A stretch of 64,000 nt of DNA from Ornithobacterium rhinotracheale (GTDB taxonomy: Bacteria; Bacteroidota; Bacteroidia; Flavobacteriales; Weeksellaceae): the NCBI RefSeq assembly GCF_004088395.1, contig NZ_CP035107.1, positions 1,131,001 through 1,195,000 on the forward strand, in the 5' to 3' direction. The translations under genes were made by a program, and so were the position numbers. The notes below the pieces were generated by a model, which saw nothing but the letters and a program-made list of their open reading frames with translations, was not told the DNA's origin and searched no databases. This document shows, in pieces, positions 53,322 through 61,877 of this stretch (the first letter of the stretch is position 1; each line of letters starts with the position of its first letter).

Positions 53322-53673
53322 TCCATCTCAAGAGGCACTTGCATGGGAAAAAGTGCTAAATTTCTTTAAAGAACATCTCACCGACGGCGAAACGCCCAAT
53401 CTCGACACGATTCTATTTTTAATTGGCGTGCAGGAGCTTGGTATGGGACACCGCAGGTATAAAAAAGATGAAAAGGTGAATTTAATGCACATCGCTGTAT
53501 GTCGCCTGCTGGAACCATATGGCTACTACCGATTTGATGGAAAGGATGCCGATGGCTGGCCACATTTTGAGGTACTGGAACAACTGCCTCAATTGAAAGC
53601 CAATGAGCAAACTTTGCTGATGAAGAAAGCCATTATACAATATTTTGAGACACAGGGCCTGATTGAATTTTAA
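53314..53673 (+). CDS. Conserved flavobacterial protein of unknown function
   Basis: A 119-residue soluble helical protein (WEKVLNFFKEHLTDGETP, FLIGVQELGMGHRRYKKDEK), coupled to rpe by an 8-nt overlap. No domain recognised. The conserved look and coupling suggest a real gene. Confidence 0.75.
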   Translation: MPSPSQEALAWEKVLNFFKEHLTDGETPNLDTILFLIGVQELGMGHRRYKKDEKVNLMHIAVCRLLEPYGYYRFDGKDADGWPHFEVLEQLPQLKANEQTLLMKKAIIQYFETQGLIEF

Positions 53674-53680
53674 GAAAAAA

Positions 53681-54001
53681 AAGTGAGCCTATAAGCCGGA
53701 TTCTGTCATTTCCCTCACGAGAAATGCCTTGCCATTTATCTACATTTAGCATTACTGCTAAACTCTAGCTGCTTACCCCTTGGCATCGGACGAGCCGCCC
53801 TTATCAGCCAATATACATAGCATTGCACCACGCAGAGTTTACCTGATTTCACTACAGCCGTACTGTACATTCTTTCTGCTGCACTAGTCCTCCTTGCTTT
53901 TCCTCGGAAAAGCAAGTGGCGGGCGTTACCCGCTGCGTCGCCCTATGGTGTCCGGACTTTCCTCGTACCCTCGCTCAGGCACGCGACAAGGCGGCTCACT
54001 T
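53681..54001 (-). ncRNA. rnpB: RNase P RNA (bacterial type A)
   Basis: The minus strand starts AAGTGAGCCGCCTTGTCGCG and pairs with its 3' end (GGCTCACTT). It contains the universal core GAGGAAAGTCCGGACACC and the P15-like GGGTAACGCCCGCCAC region, and ends near ATCCGGCTTATAGGCTCAC. It is the catalytic RNA of tRNA 5' processing. Length about 320 nt, somewhat short. Confidence 0.95.
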
Positions 54002-54091
54002 AAGTTTGCAAAGATAGATTTTTTATAATTGCTATAAAATTTTGGTTAAAAATAAATTTAAGTTTTCTGTTTAAATGCTGAAATAGAATAT

Positions 54092-54128
54092 AAAAAAATG
54101 CAAGAAATTAATTTCCTGCATTTTTTTT
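54092..54128 (-). terminator. Intrinsic terminator of the downstream secreted-protein gene
   Basis: AAAAATGCA and TGCATTTTT arms with an AT inner stem and long T tracts, 14 nt after the stop at 54142 (minus strand). Confidence 0.8.
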
Positions 54129-54141
54129 AATTTGGTTATTC

Positions 54142-54849
54142 TTATTGATTATAATTTTCCCAGCCATTTTTAAGGTACTTTTCATTGGGACTAAACTCTG
54201 CCACGCCTATATCTAAATCACCGCTATTAGGGATTCTATAATCTCCAAAATTAGCAGGAATTTGTTTCTTGGTTTTGTAATCGGTAAAATGTCCTGTAAA
54301 ATAATTATTATTAAAACTATCCGATACAAAGCCCATTCCATCATATAGCAAATGATTATCATTAGTCAAAATATATTTTGATGTAAACTCCCCATCAAAA
54401 GAACCTGCGTTTTTCGCTTTTTTATCCATGTCTAAATGTACTTTGAATTTAGCCTTCCCCTTTATCCCATCAATAACAAAATTTTTGCTTTTCGGTTTTT
54501 TATAAACTTTTGATTCTATTAATTCGAAAGTCCCAGTAAAAGGAACAAAATTTCCGTTTCCGATTTTTGTATTTCCCGTAACATTATAAATATAAGGATT
54601 TTGGGTATCTTTTTTCACAGAAGTGAAATCCAATTGCCAGCGGGTGTAATCGTCGCCAACAGCTCCCAAAATAGCACCACGCTCTACTACTTCTTTATAC
54701 CCTCCGTTATCTATGCCCTCAAAAGTTTTTGAACTAATCAAACTAGCGTAATTGAATGATTTTTCAGGGAAAATATTATTAAACAAATCATCTTGTGCAA
54801 ATATTGTGTTTGACAAAATCACCGTGAGCATCAAAAATATTTTTTTCAT
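54142..54849 (-). CDS. Secreted protein with a TbpB-like beta-barrel pattern
   Basis: Starting at MKKIFLMLTVILSNTIFAQ (ATG 54849), this 235-residue protein has a signal peptide. The C-terminal half shows TGTFELIE, FDGEFTSKYIL, YFTGHFTDYKTKKQIPANFG and YRIPNSGDL. This resembles the eight-stranded barrels of transferrin-binding-protein-B-like and haemophilin-like proteins, but the similarity is by eye only. There is no lipobox, so it is periplasmic or released. Monocistronic. Confidence 0.6.
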   Translation of the reverse strand: MKKIFLMLTVILSNTIFAQDDLFNNIFPEKSFNYASLISSKTFEGIDNGGYKEVVERGAILGAVGDDYTRWQLDFTSVKKDTQNPYIYNVTGNTKIGNGNFVPFTGTFELIESKVYKKPKSKNFVIDGIKGKAKFKVHLDMDKKAKNAGSFDGEFTSKYILTNDNHLLYDGMGFVSDSFNNNYFTGHFTDYKTKKQIPANFGDYRIPNSGDLDIGVAEFSPNEKYLKNGWENYNQ

Positions 54850-54986
54850 GGCTAAAATTTTAACATTTATTAATTTAATAGATTTAATTCTCAAAATTTA
54901 TACGAATGTAATTTTTAAACACAAAAAAGTAAATAATTTTCACAAAAAAAATCATTTGGGAGATTTTAATTTATCAAGACTTTTGA

Positions 54987-55688
54987 TTACAAAAACGCCA
55001 TAAGATTATCCACGCCTAGATTATCATTTTTTATGAAACCTTCGCCCGCGTCTTTCCAAATGATGCGCCCCATATCCTTGGCTCTGTATTCAATGCTTTC
55101 GGTAAAGTTTTTGTTTGAAATGGCTGTTTCCGGTTCTGTAGAATTTGGGTCATGAAACTGTGATTTGTACGCCAAACAAGATTGAATTTTTTGGTCTAAA
55201 AAGCCGGTAATATCCACAATGAAATCTGGCGTGAGTGGTTGCCATTGAATATAGCTAAATATATGTTTAGGTCGCCATGGCTCCTGCCCTGTTTCAATTT
55301 TCTTTAATCCTGAAAGAAAAGCAGCATTTTTCACCAATTCGTGTGCACGCGCATGATCGATATGGCGATCGTTTGGTGCCGAAGTGATTACAATTTCTGG
55401 CTGATACTTACGAATGATTTTTATGATTTTTAATTGATGTTCGGCATCGTTTACAAAAAATCCGTCTTTCATTTTTAAATTTTCTCTTGCCGAAATGCCT
55501 AAAATTTCGCCAGCTTTTTTGGCTTCTTTCATTCGGATTTCTCTGCTACCGCGTGTGCCTAATTCTCCTTGCGTAAGGTCGAGAATGCCTATTTTATACC
55601 CTTGTTTTGCCATCTTGGCGAGGGTTCCGCCACAACCTAGTTCTACATCGTCTGGGTGCGGACCTGTGGCTAATACATCTAATTTCAT
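54987..55688 (-). CDS. bshB1: Bacillithiol biosynthesis deacetylase BshB1
   Basis: This 233-residue LmbE/PIG-L zinc deacetylase has the metal motif GPHPDDVELGCGG (His, Asp, Asp), QGELGTRGSREIRMKEA and HIDHARAHELV. It removes the acetyl group from GlcNAc-malate, the second step of bacillithiol synthesis, making the main low-molecular-weight thiol of many Bacteroidota. Single gene. Confidence 0.95.
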   Translation of the reverse strand: MKLDVLATGPHPDDVELGCGGTLAKMAKQGYKIGILDLTQGELGTRGSREIRMKEAKKAGEILGISARENLKMKDGFFVNDAEHQLKIIKIIRKYQPEIVITSAPNDRHIDHARAHELVKNAAFLSGLKKIETGQEPWRPKHIFSYIQWQPLTPDFIVDITGFLDQKIQSCLAYKSQFHDPNSTEPETAISNKNFTESIEYRAKDMGRIIWKDAGEGFIKNDNLGVDNLMAFL

Positions 55689-55785
55689 AAAAATCGTTTT
55701 TTTTTTGATATTTTTTAATCTAGACTTTATTCCTCAATTTTTAAGCCATAAAAATACATTTTTTGGTTATTTTTCAACAAAAGAG

Positions 55786-55809
55786 AAACGCTCCAATGTG
55801 GGAGCGTTT
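55786..55809 (-). terminator. Hairpin, probably the original mgsA terminator cut off by an IS
   Basis: AAACGCTCC-AATGTG-GGAGCGTTT with T-rich DNA after it on the minus strand. It lies on the far side of the IS from mgsA, whose stop is at 56830. Confidence 0.6.
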
Positions 55810-55829
55810 AGTAAAAATTAGATTTTTTA

Positions 55830-56813
55830 ACCCCTTGTGCATTTAGGAAAAAAAATAAAAAAAAGATTGTTCATTCGACTAAAAAGTCGTATATTTAATT
55901 AGTTATCAATTGATTAAATACATGAACAATCTTATACAAAACTACAAAATTATTTTGAAGGAACTGAAAGAAACTTGCAAAAATATTCCTACTAAAAAGA
56001 AAATCCGAAAACCGAAATTGTCTGATATGGAATTAGTGGCACTGAACATTACCGCGGAATATATGTCTATAAACTCTGAACTTCAGCTATTTAGATGCAT
56101 CGCTGGAACAGAATTAGACAGCAAAATAGAAAGAAGCGTTTACAACAAAAGAAAACGAAAACTTTTTTCATACATCGAAAAAATAAGGAAGACCTTAAGT
56201 GAAAAATTCTCAGATTTTACCGATGTTTTTATCGTAGATTCAACCCCTATTGAAATTTGTAAAGTGAGTAGAGCCCATCGTTCCGCCATCTGTTCCACCG
56301 ATGAAATACACCCCTCATTTGGGTATTGTGCTGCCAAAAAATCAAAGTATTTTGGGTACAAACTTCATGCGGTTTGCGACAAAAATGGCATCTTTCATTC
56401 CTTTGATTTTACACCTGCTAATGTCCATGATGTCAACTACCTGAAAGACATCAAAGAAGACTTTAAAAACTGTGAGTTAATCGGGGATAGAGGCTATATC
56501 AGCAAGGAAATTCAACTGGATTTATTTAACTGTTCTAACATCAATTTATCCGTTCCGATGCGGAAAAACCAGAATGATTTTGTAGCGTTTCCAAAAGTCA
56601 AATCAAGAATTAGAAAACGTATTGAGACGAATTTTTCCCAGCTGTGAGGACAGTTTTTAATGGGCAGCAACTTAGCCAAAACTTTTCAGGGATTCATTAC
56701 AAGAATACTGTCAAAAATCACTTCTTTTACCATGATTCAGTATCTCAATTTTTTCGTATTCAAGAGAGATTTGAACAAAATTAAAGTGAATTTGTGCTAA
56801 ATGCACAACGGGT
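55830..56813 (+). mobile_element. IS982-family element, type C, with 8-bp target duplication
   Basis: The inverted repeats ACCCCTTGTGCATTTAG and ACCCGTTGTGCATTTAG match in 16 of 17 positions. The duplicated target ATTTTTTA occurs at 55822-55829 and 56814-56821. The element lies between mgsA and its terminator-like hairpin. Its transposase carries one nonsense codon. Confidence 0.92.
55922..56800 (+). pseudogene. IS982-family transposase (type C) with premature in-frame TGA
   Basis: A 292-codon frame from MNNLIQNYK to TAA 56798-56800, with VDSTPIEICKVSRAHRSA, LIGDRGYISKEI and RKRIETNFSQL. A TGA at 56645-56647 replaces the codon for Cys seen in the type B copy (SQLCDQF). The catalytic Glu lies just before the stop, but the last 51 residues are lost, so it is probably inactive unless read through. 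Confidence 0.9.
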
Positions 56814-56829
56814 ATTTTTTAATATTTTT

Positions 56830-57282
56830 CTATACTTTACGGTTTAGATAATTACTATAGTCTGAAATTTCTGCCGTGTAATCGCTGTGCATATAAGAGG
56901 ATTTTATCAAAAAATCGGCAGTGGCAGGGCAGCACGCCATCGGGATATTCCACACTACGCCTAATCTAAGGAGGGCTTTTACATCACTGTCGTGGGGCTG
57001 AGCTTCCATGGGGTCCCAAAAGAAAATCACCATATTTATTTCGCCTGCAGCAATCATGGCTCCTAATTGCTGATCGCCTCCAAGTGGCCCACTCATTACG
57101 CGGATAACCTTTACGCCTAGTTTTTCCTCGAGTACTTTTCCCGTGGTTTGTGTTGCTACGAGATTGTGTTTTTTAAGCTCCTCTTCGTGACGATCTACCC
57201 ACTGTGCAAGCTCTTCTTTTTTGTGATCATGTGCTACGAGTGCTATTGTTTTTTTTACGGGAATTTCTCTTACTTTTTCCAT
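56830..57282 (-). CDS. mgsA: Methylglyoxal synthase
   Basis: This 150-residue protein has LVAHDHKKEELAQW, the catalytic-site MSGPLGGDQQLGAMIA, and FFWDPMEAQPHDSDVKALLR. It converts dihydroxyacetone phosphate to methylglyoxal and phosphate, a glycolysis bypass under phosphate limitation. It lies 9 nt after a lipoprotein gene. Confidence 0.96.
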   Translation of the reverse strand: MEKVREIPVKKTIALVAHDHKKEELAQWVDRHEEELKKHNLVATQTTGKVLEEKLGVKVIRVMSGPLGGDQQLGAMIAAGEINMVIFFWDPMEAQPHDSDVKALLRLGVVWNIPMACCPATADFLIKSSYMHSDYTAEISDYSNYLNRKV

Positions 57283-57291
57283 GTGAGAATT

Positions 57292-58194
57292 TTATTTTTT
57301 GTTAGGTTTTTCTTCTTTTTGTAGTTCTTTGTCTTGAAATTTTTGTACAATTTCAAACATTTTTTGGCTATTTTTTTTGTTTTTTTCTAATTTTTTAATG
57401 AGCTTGGTGGTAGGACTTTGCGGATAAAATTTTGAAAATCTATCAAATTCTTCTTGGACATTTTCTACAAAATCACCATCTCCCGTAATGATTGGGCAAT
57501 TTTCCGTTCCTAAAAGATATATTTGTTGCATGGCTAAATAATCTTTGATTACTTTTTTTGCCCATATAGTGCCCTTGTAATCATTCATATAACGCTCATA
57601 ATCGGCAATTAATTCGCCTAATTGTTCCCATGGCGTTGCCAAATCCCCTTCGATATATACAATTTCGTCTTGGGTTTTGTCTTGTAGTGCTAGATAGTTT
57701 TTGAATTGAGGCGAGAGATAGTCGCTAAAAATATTAGACATAAAATCTTTGTCATAGCGAATATTGTATTTCCCATCGTTCATGCGATAAGTTTCGATGC
57801 CCACACGCGCCATTTCTTCTTCAGTTTTCTCGATGGGCGATGGTGGCGGAATTTCCTGCCCCTCTGCGTTATGGTGGTATTCATAGTAATTTTCCAGATA
57901 CCCTTTCTTGCTTTGAATTAAATTTTGCAATAAAGTTGCAAACTTTTTCTTTGAATCTAGGTATAAAGAATCTGCCTGAACTCCAGACATTGTTTTTAAT
58001 TCTTCAGCGATTAATTCTTTATTTAATTCTATTTTCTCTAAATCATCTGTAGTGTTTATCAATTTCTTAGAAATCTTTTCAATCGGTGATTCTTGTGCTA
58101 CAACTTTGGTTTCGTCTTGTTTTTTTTGGTTTTGTTGGCACGAAAGCATAAGTACACTGGCAACTGAAATGAGAAAATATCTTTTGTAATTCAT
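57292..58194 (-). CDS. Conserved lipoprotein of unknown function
   Basis: 300 residues, with the lipoprotein signal SVASVLMLSCQQNQ. The mature part is helical and charged (ISKKLINTTDDLEKIELNKE), then PPPSPIEKTEEEMARVGIETYRMNDGKYNIRYD. The C-terminal part may form TPR-like helices (VQEEFDRFSKFYPQSPTTKL). Outer membrane or inner membrane anchored. Function unknown; cotranscribed with mgsA. The 230-bp gap upstream shows no gene. Confidence 0.75.
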   Translation of the reverse strand: MNYKRYFLISVASVLMLSCQQNQKKQDETKVVAQESPIEKISKKLINTTDDLEKIELNKELIAEELKTMSGVQADSLYLDSKKKFATLLQNLIQSKKGYLENYYEYHHNAEGQEIPPPSPIEKTEEEMARVGIETYRMNDGKYNIRYDKDFMSNIFSDYLSPQFKNYLALQDKTQDEIVYIEGDLATPWEQLGELIADYERYMNDYKGTIWAKKVIKDYLAMQQIYLLGTENCPIITGDGDFVENVQEEFDRFSKFYPQSPTTKLIKKLEKNKKNSQKMFEIVQKFQDKELQKEEKPNKK

Positions 58195-58444
58195 TGTAAG
58201 AAAATCTTTTGAAAATATGGATTTGTTTAGTGTTTTTTAATTAATTACTTCAACTGTACAAATTTAATTAAATTCTCAGAGAAATCCACTCCTTTAAACT
58301 ATAAAGTTTTAAAATTAGCCATAATCGAAATTTATCATTTTTGATAGTTTTTCTAAATACTGATTTATTTCATAAAAATTCTACAACAATATTTATTTAG
58401 AATAAATACAAATATAACTAACTTTGCTTCAAAAATTTAACATC

Positions 58445-60718
58445 ATGTGTAAACAGTCAAAATTATTATGCTTAATTTTTAGCATTTTATGCGCTTCTGG
58501 ACTCAATGCAGCACAAATTATAGGACGCGTTATTGAATATGGAAAACCAATTCGTAATGCAAAAGTGAGTCTTTTACAAACCAATAATAATACTCTTACT
58601 AATGATAAGGGGCATTTTTCGCTTACGGGCGTAGAATTGGGAAAATATACGCTACAAATCTCTCTTGATGGGTATCAAAGCAAAGAAGTTAAAATAAATG
58701 TAGATAAAGAAATCGTTGATTTAGGGGATATTACCCTTAAAGACGATTTTCTTCTGCTCAACCAATTAGTAGTAACAGCTACTCGAAACGAAGTACTTAG
58801 AAAAGACGCACCTATTGTTTGTAATCTTTTAGACGATAGAATTTTACATGCCACACAATCGGTTACACTTTCAGAAGGGTTGAATTTTCAACCCGCACTT
58901 AGAATGGAAGACAATTGCCAAAATTGTGGATTTAACAGCTTAAGAATGAATGGATTGGAAGGTGCTTATAGCCAAATCCTTATCGATGGCCGACCAATTT
59001 ACAACAGCCTGCAGGGAGTATATGGTTTGGAGCAAATTCCTGCCAATATGATTGACCGTGTAGAAGTAGTACGAAGCGGTGGTTCTGCCCTTTATGGAAG
59101 TAGTGCCATTGCAGGAACGGTAAACATTATCACCAAAGAACCCATTAACAACCGAGCTTATATTTCTACCAATCAGGCTTATATAGGTGGAAAATCTGCA
59201 GACAGAACTTATATGGCTGGTGCCGATGTGGTAACGGAGTCAAATATTGCCGGTATTTCTATCAATGGATTTAACCGACAAAGAGCACATTGGGATTCTA
59301 ATAATGATGACTATTCTGAAATTGGAGATTTAAAAACAAATTCATTTAACGCTAAAGCATTTTACAAACCTTCAAAATTGTCTAAAATTACCCTTAATGG
59401 CTATAGCATTTACGAGTTCAGACGCGGAGGAAATAAATTTGACAAGCCATTTCACGAAGCAGACATCACAGAGTCTACTACGCACAACATCCTCAACGGA
59501 GGCATCACTTATGAACAGTATACTCGCAATAGAAATCACAAATTTTCAACTTATTTAGATGTTCAGAATTTAAAAAGAGATAGCTACTACGGTGCACATA
59601 AAGATTTGAATGCTTATGGGAATTCTAAAGACAATACCTTTATCGCAGGTATGCAATATACAGGGAACATCAAAATTGGAAATACAAAAAGCAATACCAT
59701 TGTTACAGGATTTGAATACAACCGAAATAACTTAAAAGATAATGCCCCTGCCTACGAACGTTTTATCGACCAAACGGCTGAACAATTTGGGTTTTATTTC
59801 CAAGATGTGTGGGATGTGAATTCTAAATTGAATTTACTAATCGGTGGTAGATTAGACAAACATAATTTAATCAACGATCCTATTTTTAGCCCAAGAGCTA
59901 ATATTTTATTCAAATTGATGGACAACACACAACTCCGTTTCGGTTATGCTAAAGGCTTTAGAGCACCGCAAGTTTTTGACGAAGATTTACACATCACACA
60001 AATCGGTGGTGAAGGTGCTGTCATCAGAAATCAAAAAGATTTAAAACCTGAAAATTCAAATGCATGGAGTGCATCGCTCGATTATAATCGCTACATTAAA
60101 AATTGGTCTATTGGACTTGCTATCGACGGTTTTTATACAAAATTAAAAGATGTATTTATCTTAGAAGAAATCGGAAATGCCACCAACGGCGATTTGCTAA
60201 AAGAAAGAAGAAACGGACCTGGTGCAACAATTAAAGGATTTACTATCAATCCAAAAATTCAATTCAAAAATGTATTTAATTTCCAATTGGGTGCCACTTT
60301 CCAAAACAGCGAATACGACGAAGCGGTACAATGGTCTGAAAATATTACAAATACAAGCAAAAGATTCTTTAGAACACCAGACAAATACGGATTCTATGTC
60401 TTGACCTACAAACCGATGAATATGCTAAGCATAAACCTTTCAGGAGTGTACGCTGGCAGCATGATTGCTCAGCACTTTGAAGGCTATATCCAATCTGATC
60501 GATTGGAAACGACACCATCTTTTTTTGAAAATAATTTCAAAATTGAATATAAAATCCCTCTCAAAGAACACATGAGTGTGAGTATCAACGGGGGAATTCA
60601 AAACTATAATAATGCTTATCAAAAAGACTTTGATTTAGGCGAAGATCGTGACTCCGCTTACATTTACGGACCAGGTAGACCACGCACCTATTTCATGGGA
60701 TTGAATTTCTCCTTGTAA
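58445..60718 (+). CDS. TonB-dependent outer-membrane receptor
   Basis: About 757 residues: signal peptide (LLCLIFSILCASGLNAA), CarboxypepD_reg-like domain (about 24-105), plug domain (LNQLVVTATRNEVLRKDAPI ... DGRPIYNSLQGVYGLEQIP, VRSGGSALYGSSAIAGTVNI) and a 22-strand barrel ending in Phe-Ser-Leu. A CQNC pair sits in the plug (DNCQNCGFNSLRMNG). It imports a siderophore, cobalamin or metal complex with TonB energy. The substrate is not clear, and no transport partners adjoin. ATG 58445 gives the proper signal peptide. Confidence 0.93.
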   Translation: MCKQSKLLCLIFSILCASGLNAAQIIGRVIEYGKPIRNAKVSLLQTNNNTLTNDKGHFSLTGVELGKYTLQISLDGYQSKEVKINVDKEIVDLGDITLKDDFLLLNQLVVTATRNEVLRKDAPIVCNLLDDRILHATQSVTLSEGLNFQPALRMEDNCQNCGFNSLRMNGLEGAYSQILIDGRPIYNSLQGVYGLEQIPANMIDRVEVVRSGGSALYGSSAIAGTVNIITKEPINNRAYISTNQAYIGGKSADRTYMAGADVVTESNIAGISINGFNRQRAHWDSNNDDYSEIGDLKTNSFNAKAFYKPSKLSKITLNGYSIYEFRRGGNKFDKPFHEADITESTTHNILNGGITYEQYTRNRNHKFSTYLDVQNLKRDSYYGAHKDLNAYGNSKDNTFIAGMQYTGNIKIGNTKSNTIVTGFEYNRNNLKDNAPAYERFIDQTAEQFGFYFQDVWDVNSKLNLLIGGRLDKHNLINDPIFSPRANILFKLMDNTQLRFGYAKGFRAPQVFDEDLHITQIGGEGAVIRNQKDLKPENSNAWSASLDYNRYIKNWSIGLAIDGFYTKLKDVFILEEIGNATNGDLLKERRNGPGATIKGFTINPKIQFKNVFNFQLGATFQNSEYDEAVQWSENITNTSKRFFRTPDKYGFYVLTYKPMNMLSINLSGVYAGSMIAQHFEGYIQSDRLETTPSFFENNFKIEYKIPLKEHMSVSINGGIQNYNNAYQKDFDLGEDRDSAYIYGPGRPRTYFMGLNFSL

Positions 60719-60756
60719 TTCAACTCCAAAGTTTTAATTCTCATCTATTTTTTGCT

Positions 60757-60788
60757 AGCTACATCCTTTCGGGGATGTAGCTTTTTTC
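60757..60788 (+). terminator. Intrinsic terminator after the TonB-dependent receptor gene
   Basis: AGCTACATCC-TTTCGG-GGATGTAGCT followed by TTTTTT. Confidence 0.9.
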
Positions 60789-60946
60789 AATCTATCTATA
60801 CCATCTCCCAATGGTTGGCACTATGCGATTCTACGCATTCCACTCAATGCTTAGAGGTGTATTAGCTACCTCGCCTACGATTTTAAGCCTGCAAGTGCCT
60901 GCTGTCTATAAATAAAAATTTTGTAAAATAGATTATTTCTTCTTTG

Positions 60947-61699
60947 CTAAAATTTATAAACCAAATTGAAACAAAATATCTTATCTTCTTTACTTATAAA
61001 CAAAGCGTAATTGTTTTTTAATTTTTTGTCCACAGAAAATTTATTCACCAAAAGATAAGAAAGCTTGGTAGAAGCCACGCCTATTCCCGCTCCTGCAACA
61101 ACATCGGAGAGCCAATGTCTATTGTTGAAAACCCGCATAATTCCCACTCCCGTGGCTACCGAATAGCCTGCAATCCCTATCCAGGGCGATGTATCGCGGT
61201 ATTCTGTTCGTAAAAACTCGGCAGCAGCAAAAGCAGTTGCCGTGTGCCCCGAAGGAAATGAATTATCGGCAGAGCCATCTGGGCGTGTTTTTTTTGATAA
61301 ACTTTTGATGGGAGTTACGATAGAAGTCGTGATAATCACGCTTCCTGCATAAACTACAAGAGCCTTTTTCCAATTATTTTTCCCCTCTACTCCCAGTGCT
61401 TTTAATCCAAAAGCAGCCATGGCAGGAGAAAACTGAGCAATATCATCTATTTTATTATGAAAATCGGGAGTATTTTTAGTCCGAAAATCTTTGATACAGC
61501 TATCCACACCTCTCAAGCTATTGTTATTCAGCTCTGCAAAACCATAAATAAACAAACCACTTGGAATAATAAAATTCCTTAGTTTATGAATATTCTGTTT
61601 AGCATCTTTTGCGTCTGATGACACAGAATCCTTGGGCATATCTACCTGAGCATAAAGAAGATTGCCCGCAAGCACAAGAAAGTATAAATACTTTTTCAT
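60947..61699 (-). CDS. PAP2-superfamily phosphatase
   Basis: 250 residues: a signal peptide or anchor (YLYFLVLAGNLLYAQ), several hydrophobic helices, and the three PAP2 motifs KSLSKKTRP, NSFPSGHTATAF and VFNNRHWLSDVVAGAGI. It dephosphorylates a lipid phosphate, such as undecaprenyl diphosphate or lipid A, on the periplasmic side. A decayed, internally deleted copy of its 3' half lies at 15551-15657. Confidence 0.9.
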   Translation of the reverse strand: MKKYLYFLVLAGNLLYAQVDMPKDSVSSDAKDAKQNIHKLRNFIIPSGLFIYGFAELNNNSLRGVDSCIKDFRTKNTPDFHNKIDDIAQFSPAMAAFGLKALGVEGKNNWKKALVVYAGSVIITTSIVTPIKSLSKKTRPDGSADNSFPSGHTATAFAAAEFLRTEYRDTSPWIGIAGYSVATGVGIMRVFNNRHWLSDVVAGAGIGVASTKLSYLLVNKFSVDKKLKNNYALFISKEDKIFCFNLVYKF

Positions 61700-61877
61700 A
61701 TAACCATTGCCCTCATAAATTACACAAATGTAAAAAAACGAAATAAATTAAAAAATAATTCGTATAATTGCACTCAGAAAACGCACTTCTAACACAATCT
61801 AAAAGCGTAAAAACTTAGCGTTTTTAAGATTTAAAACTGAAAACAATCAAAATTATACAATTTTATTAATACCAAAT

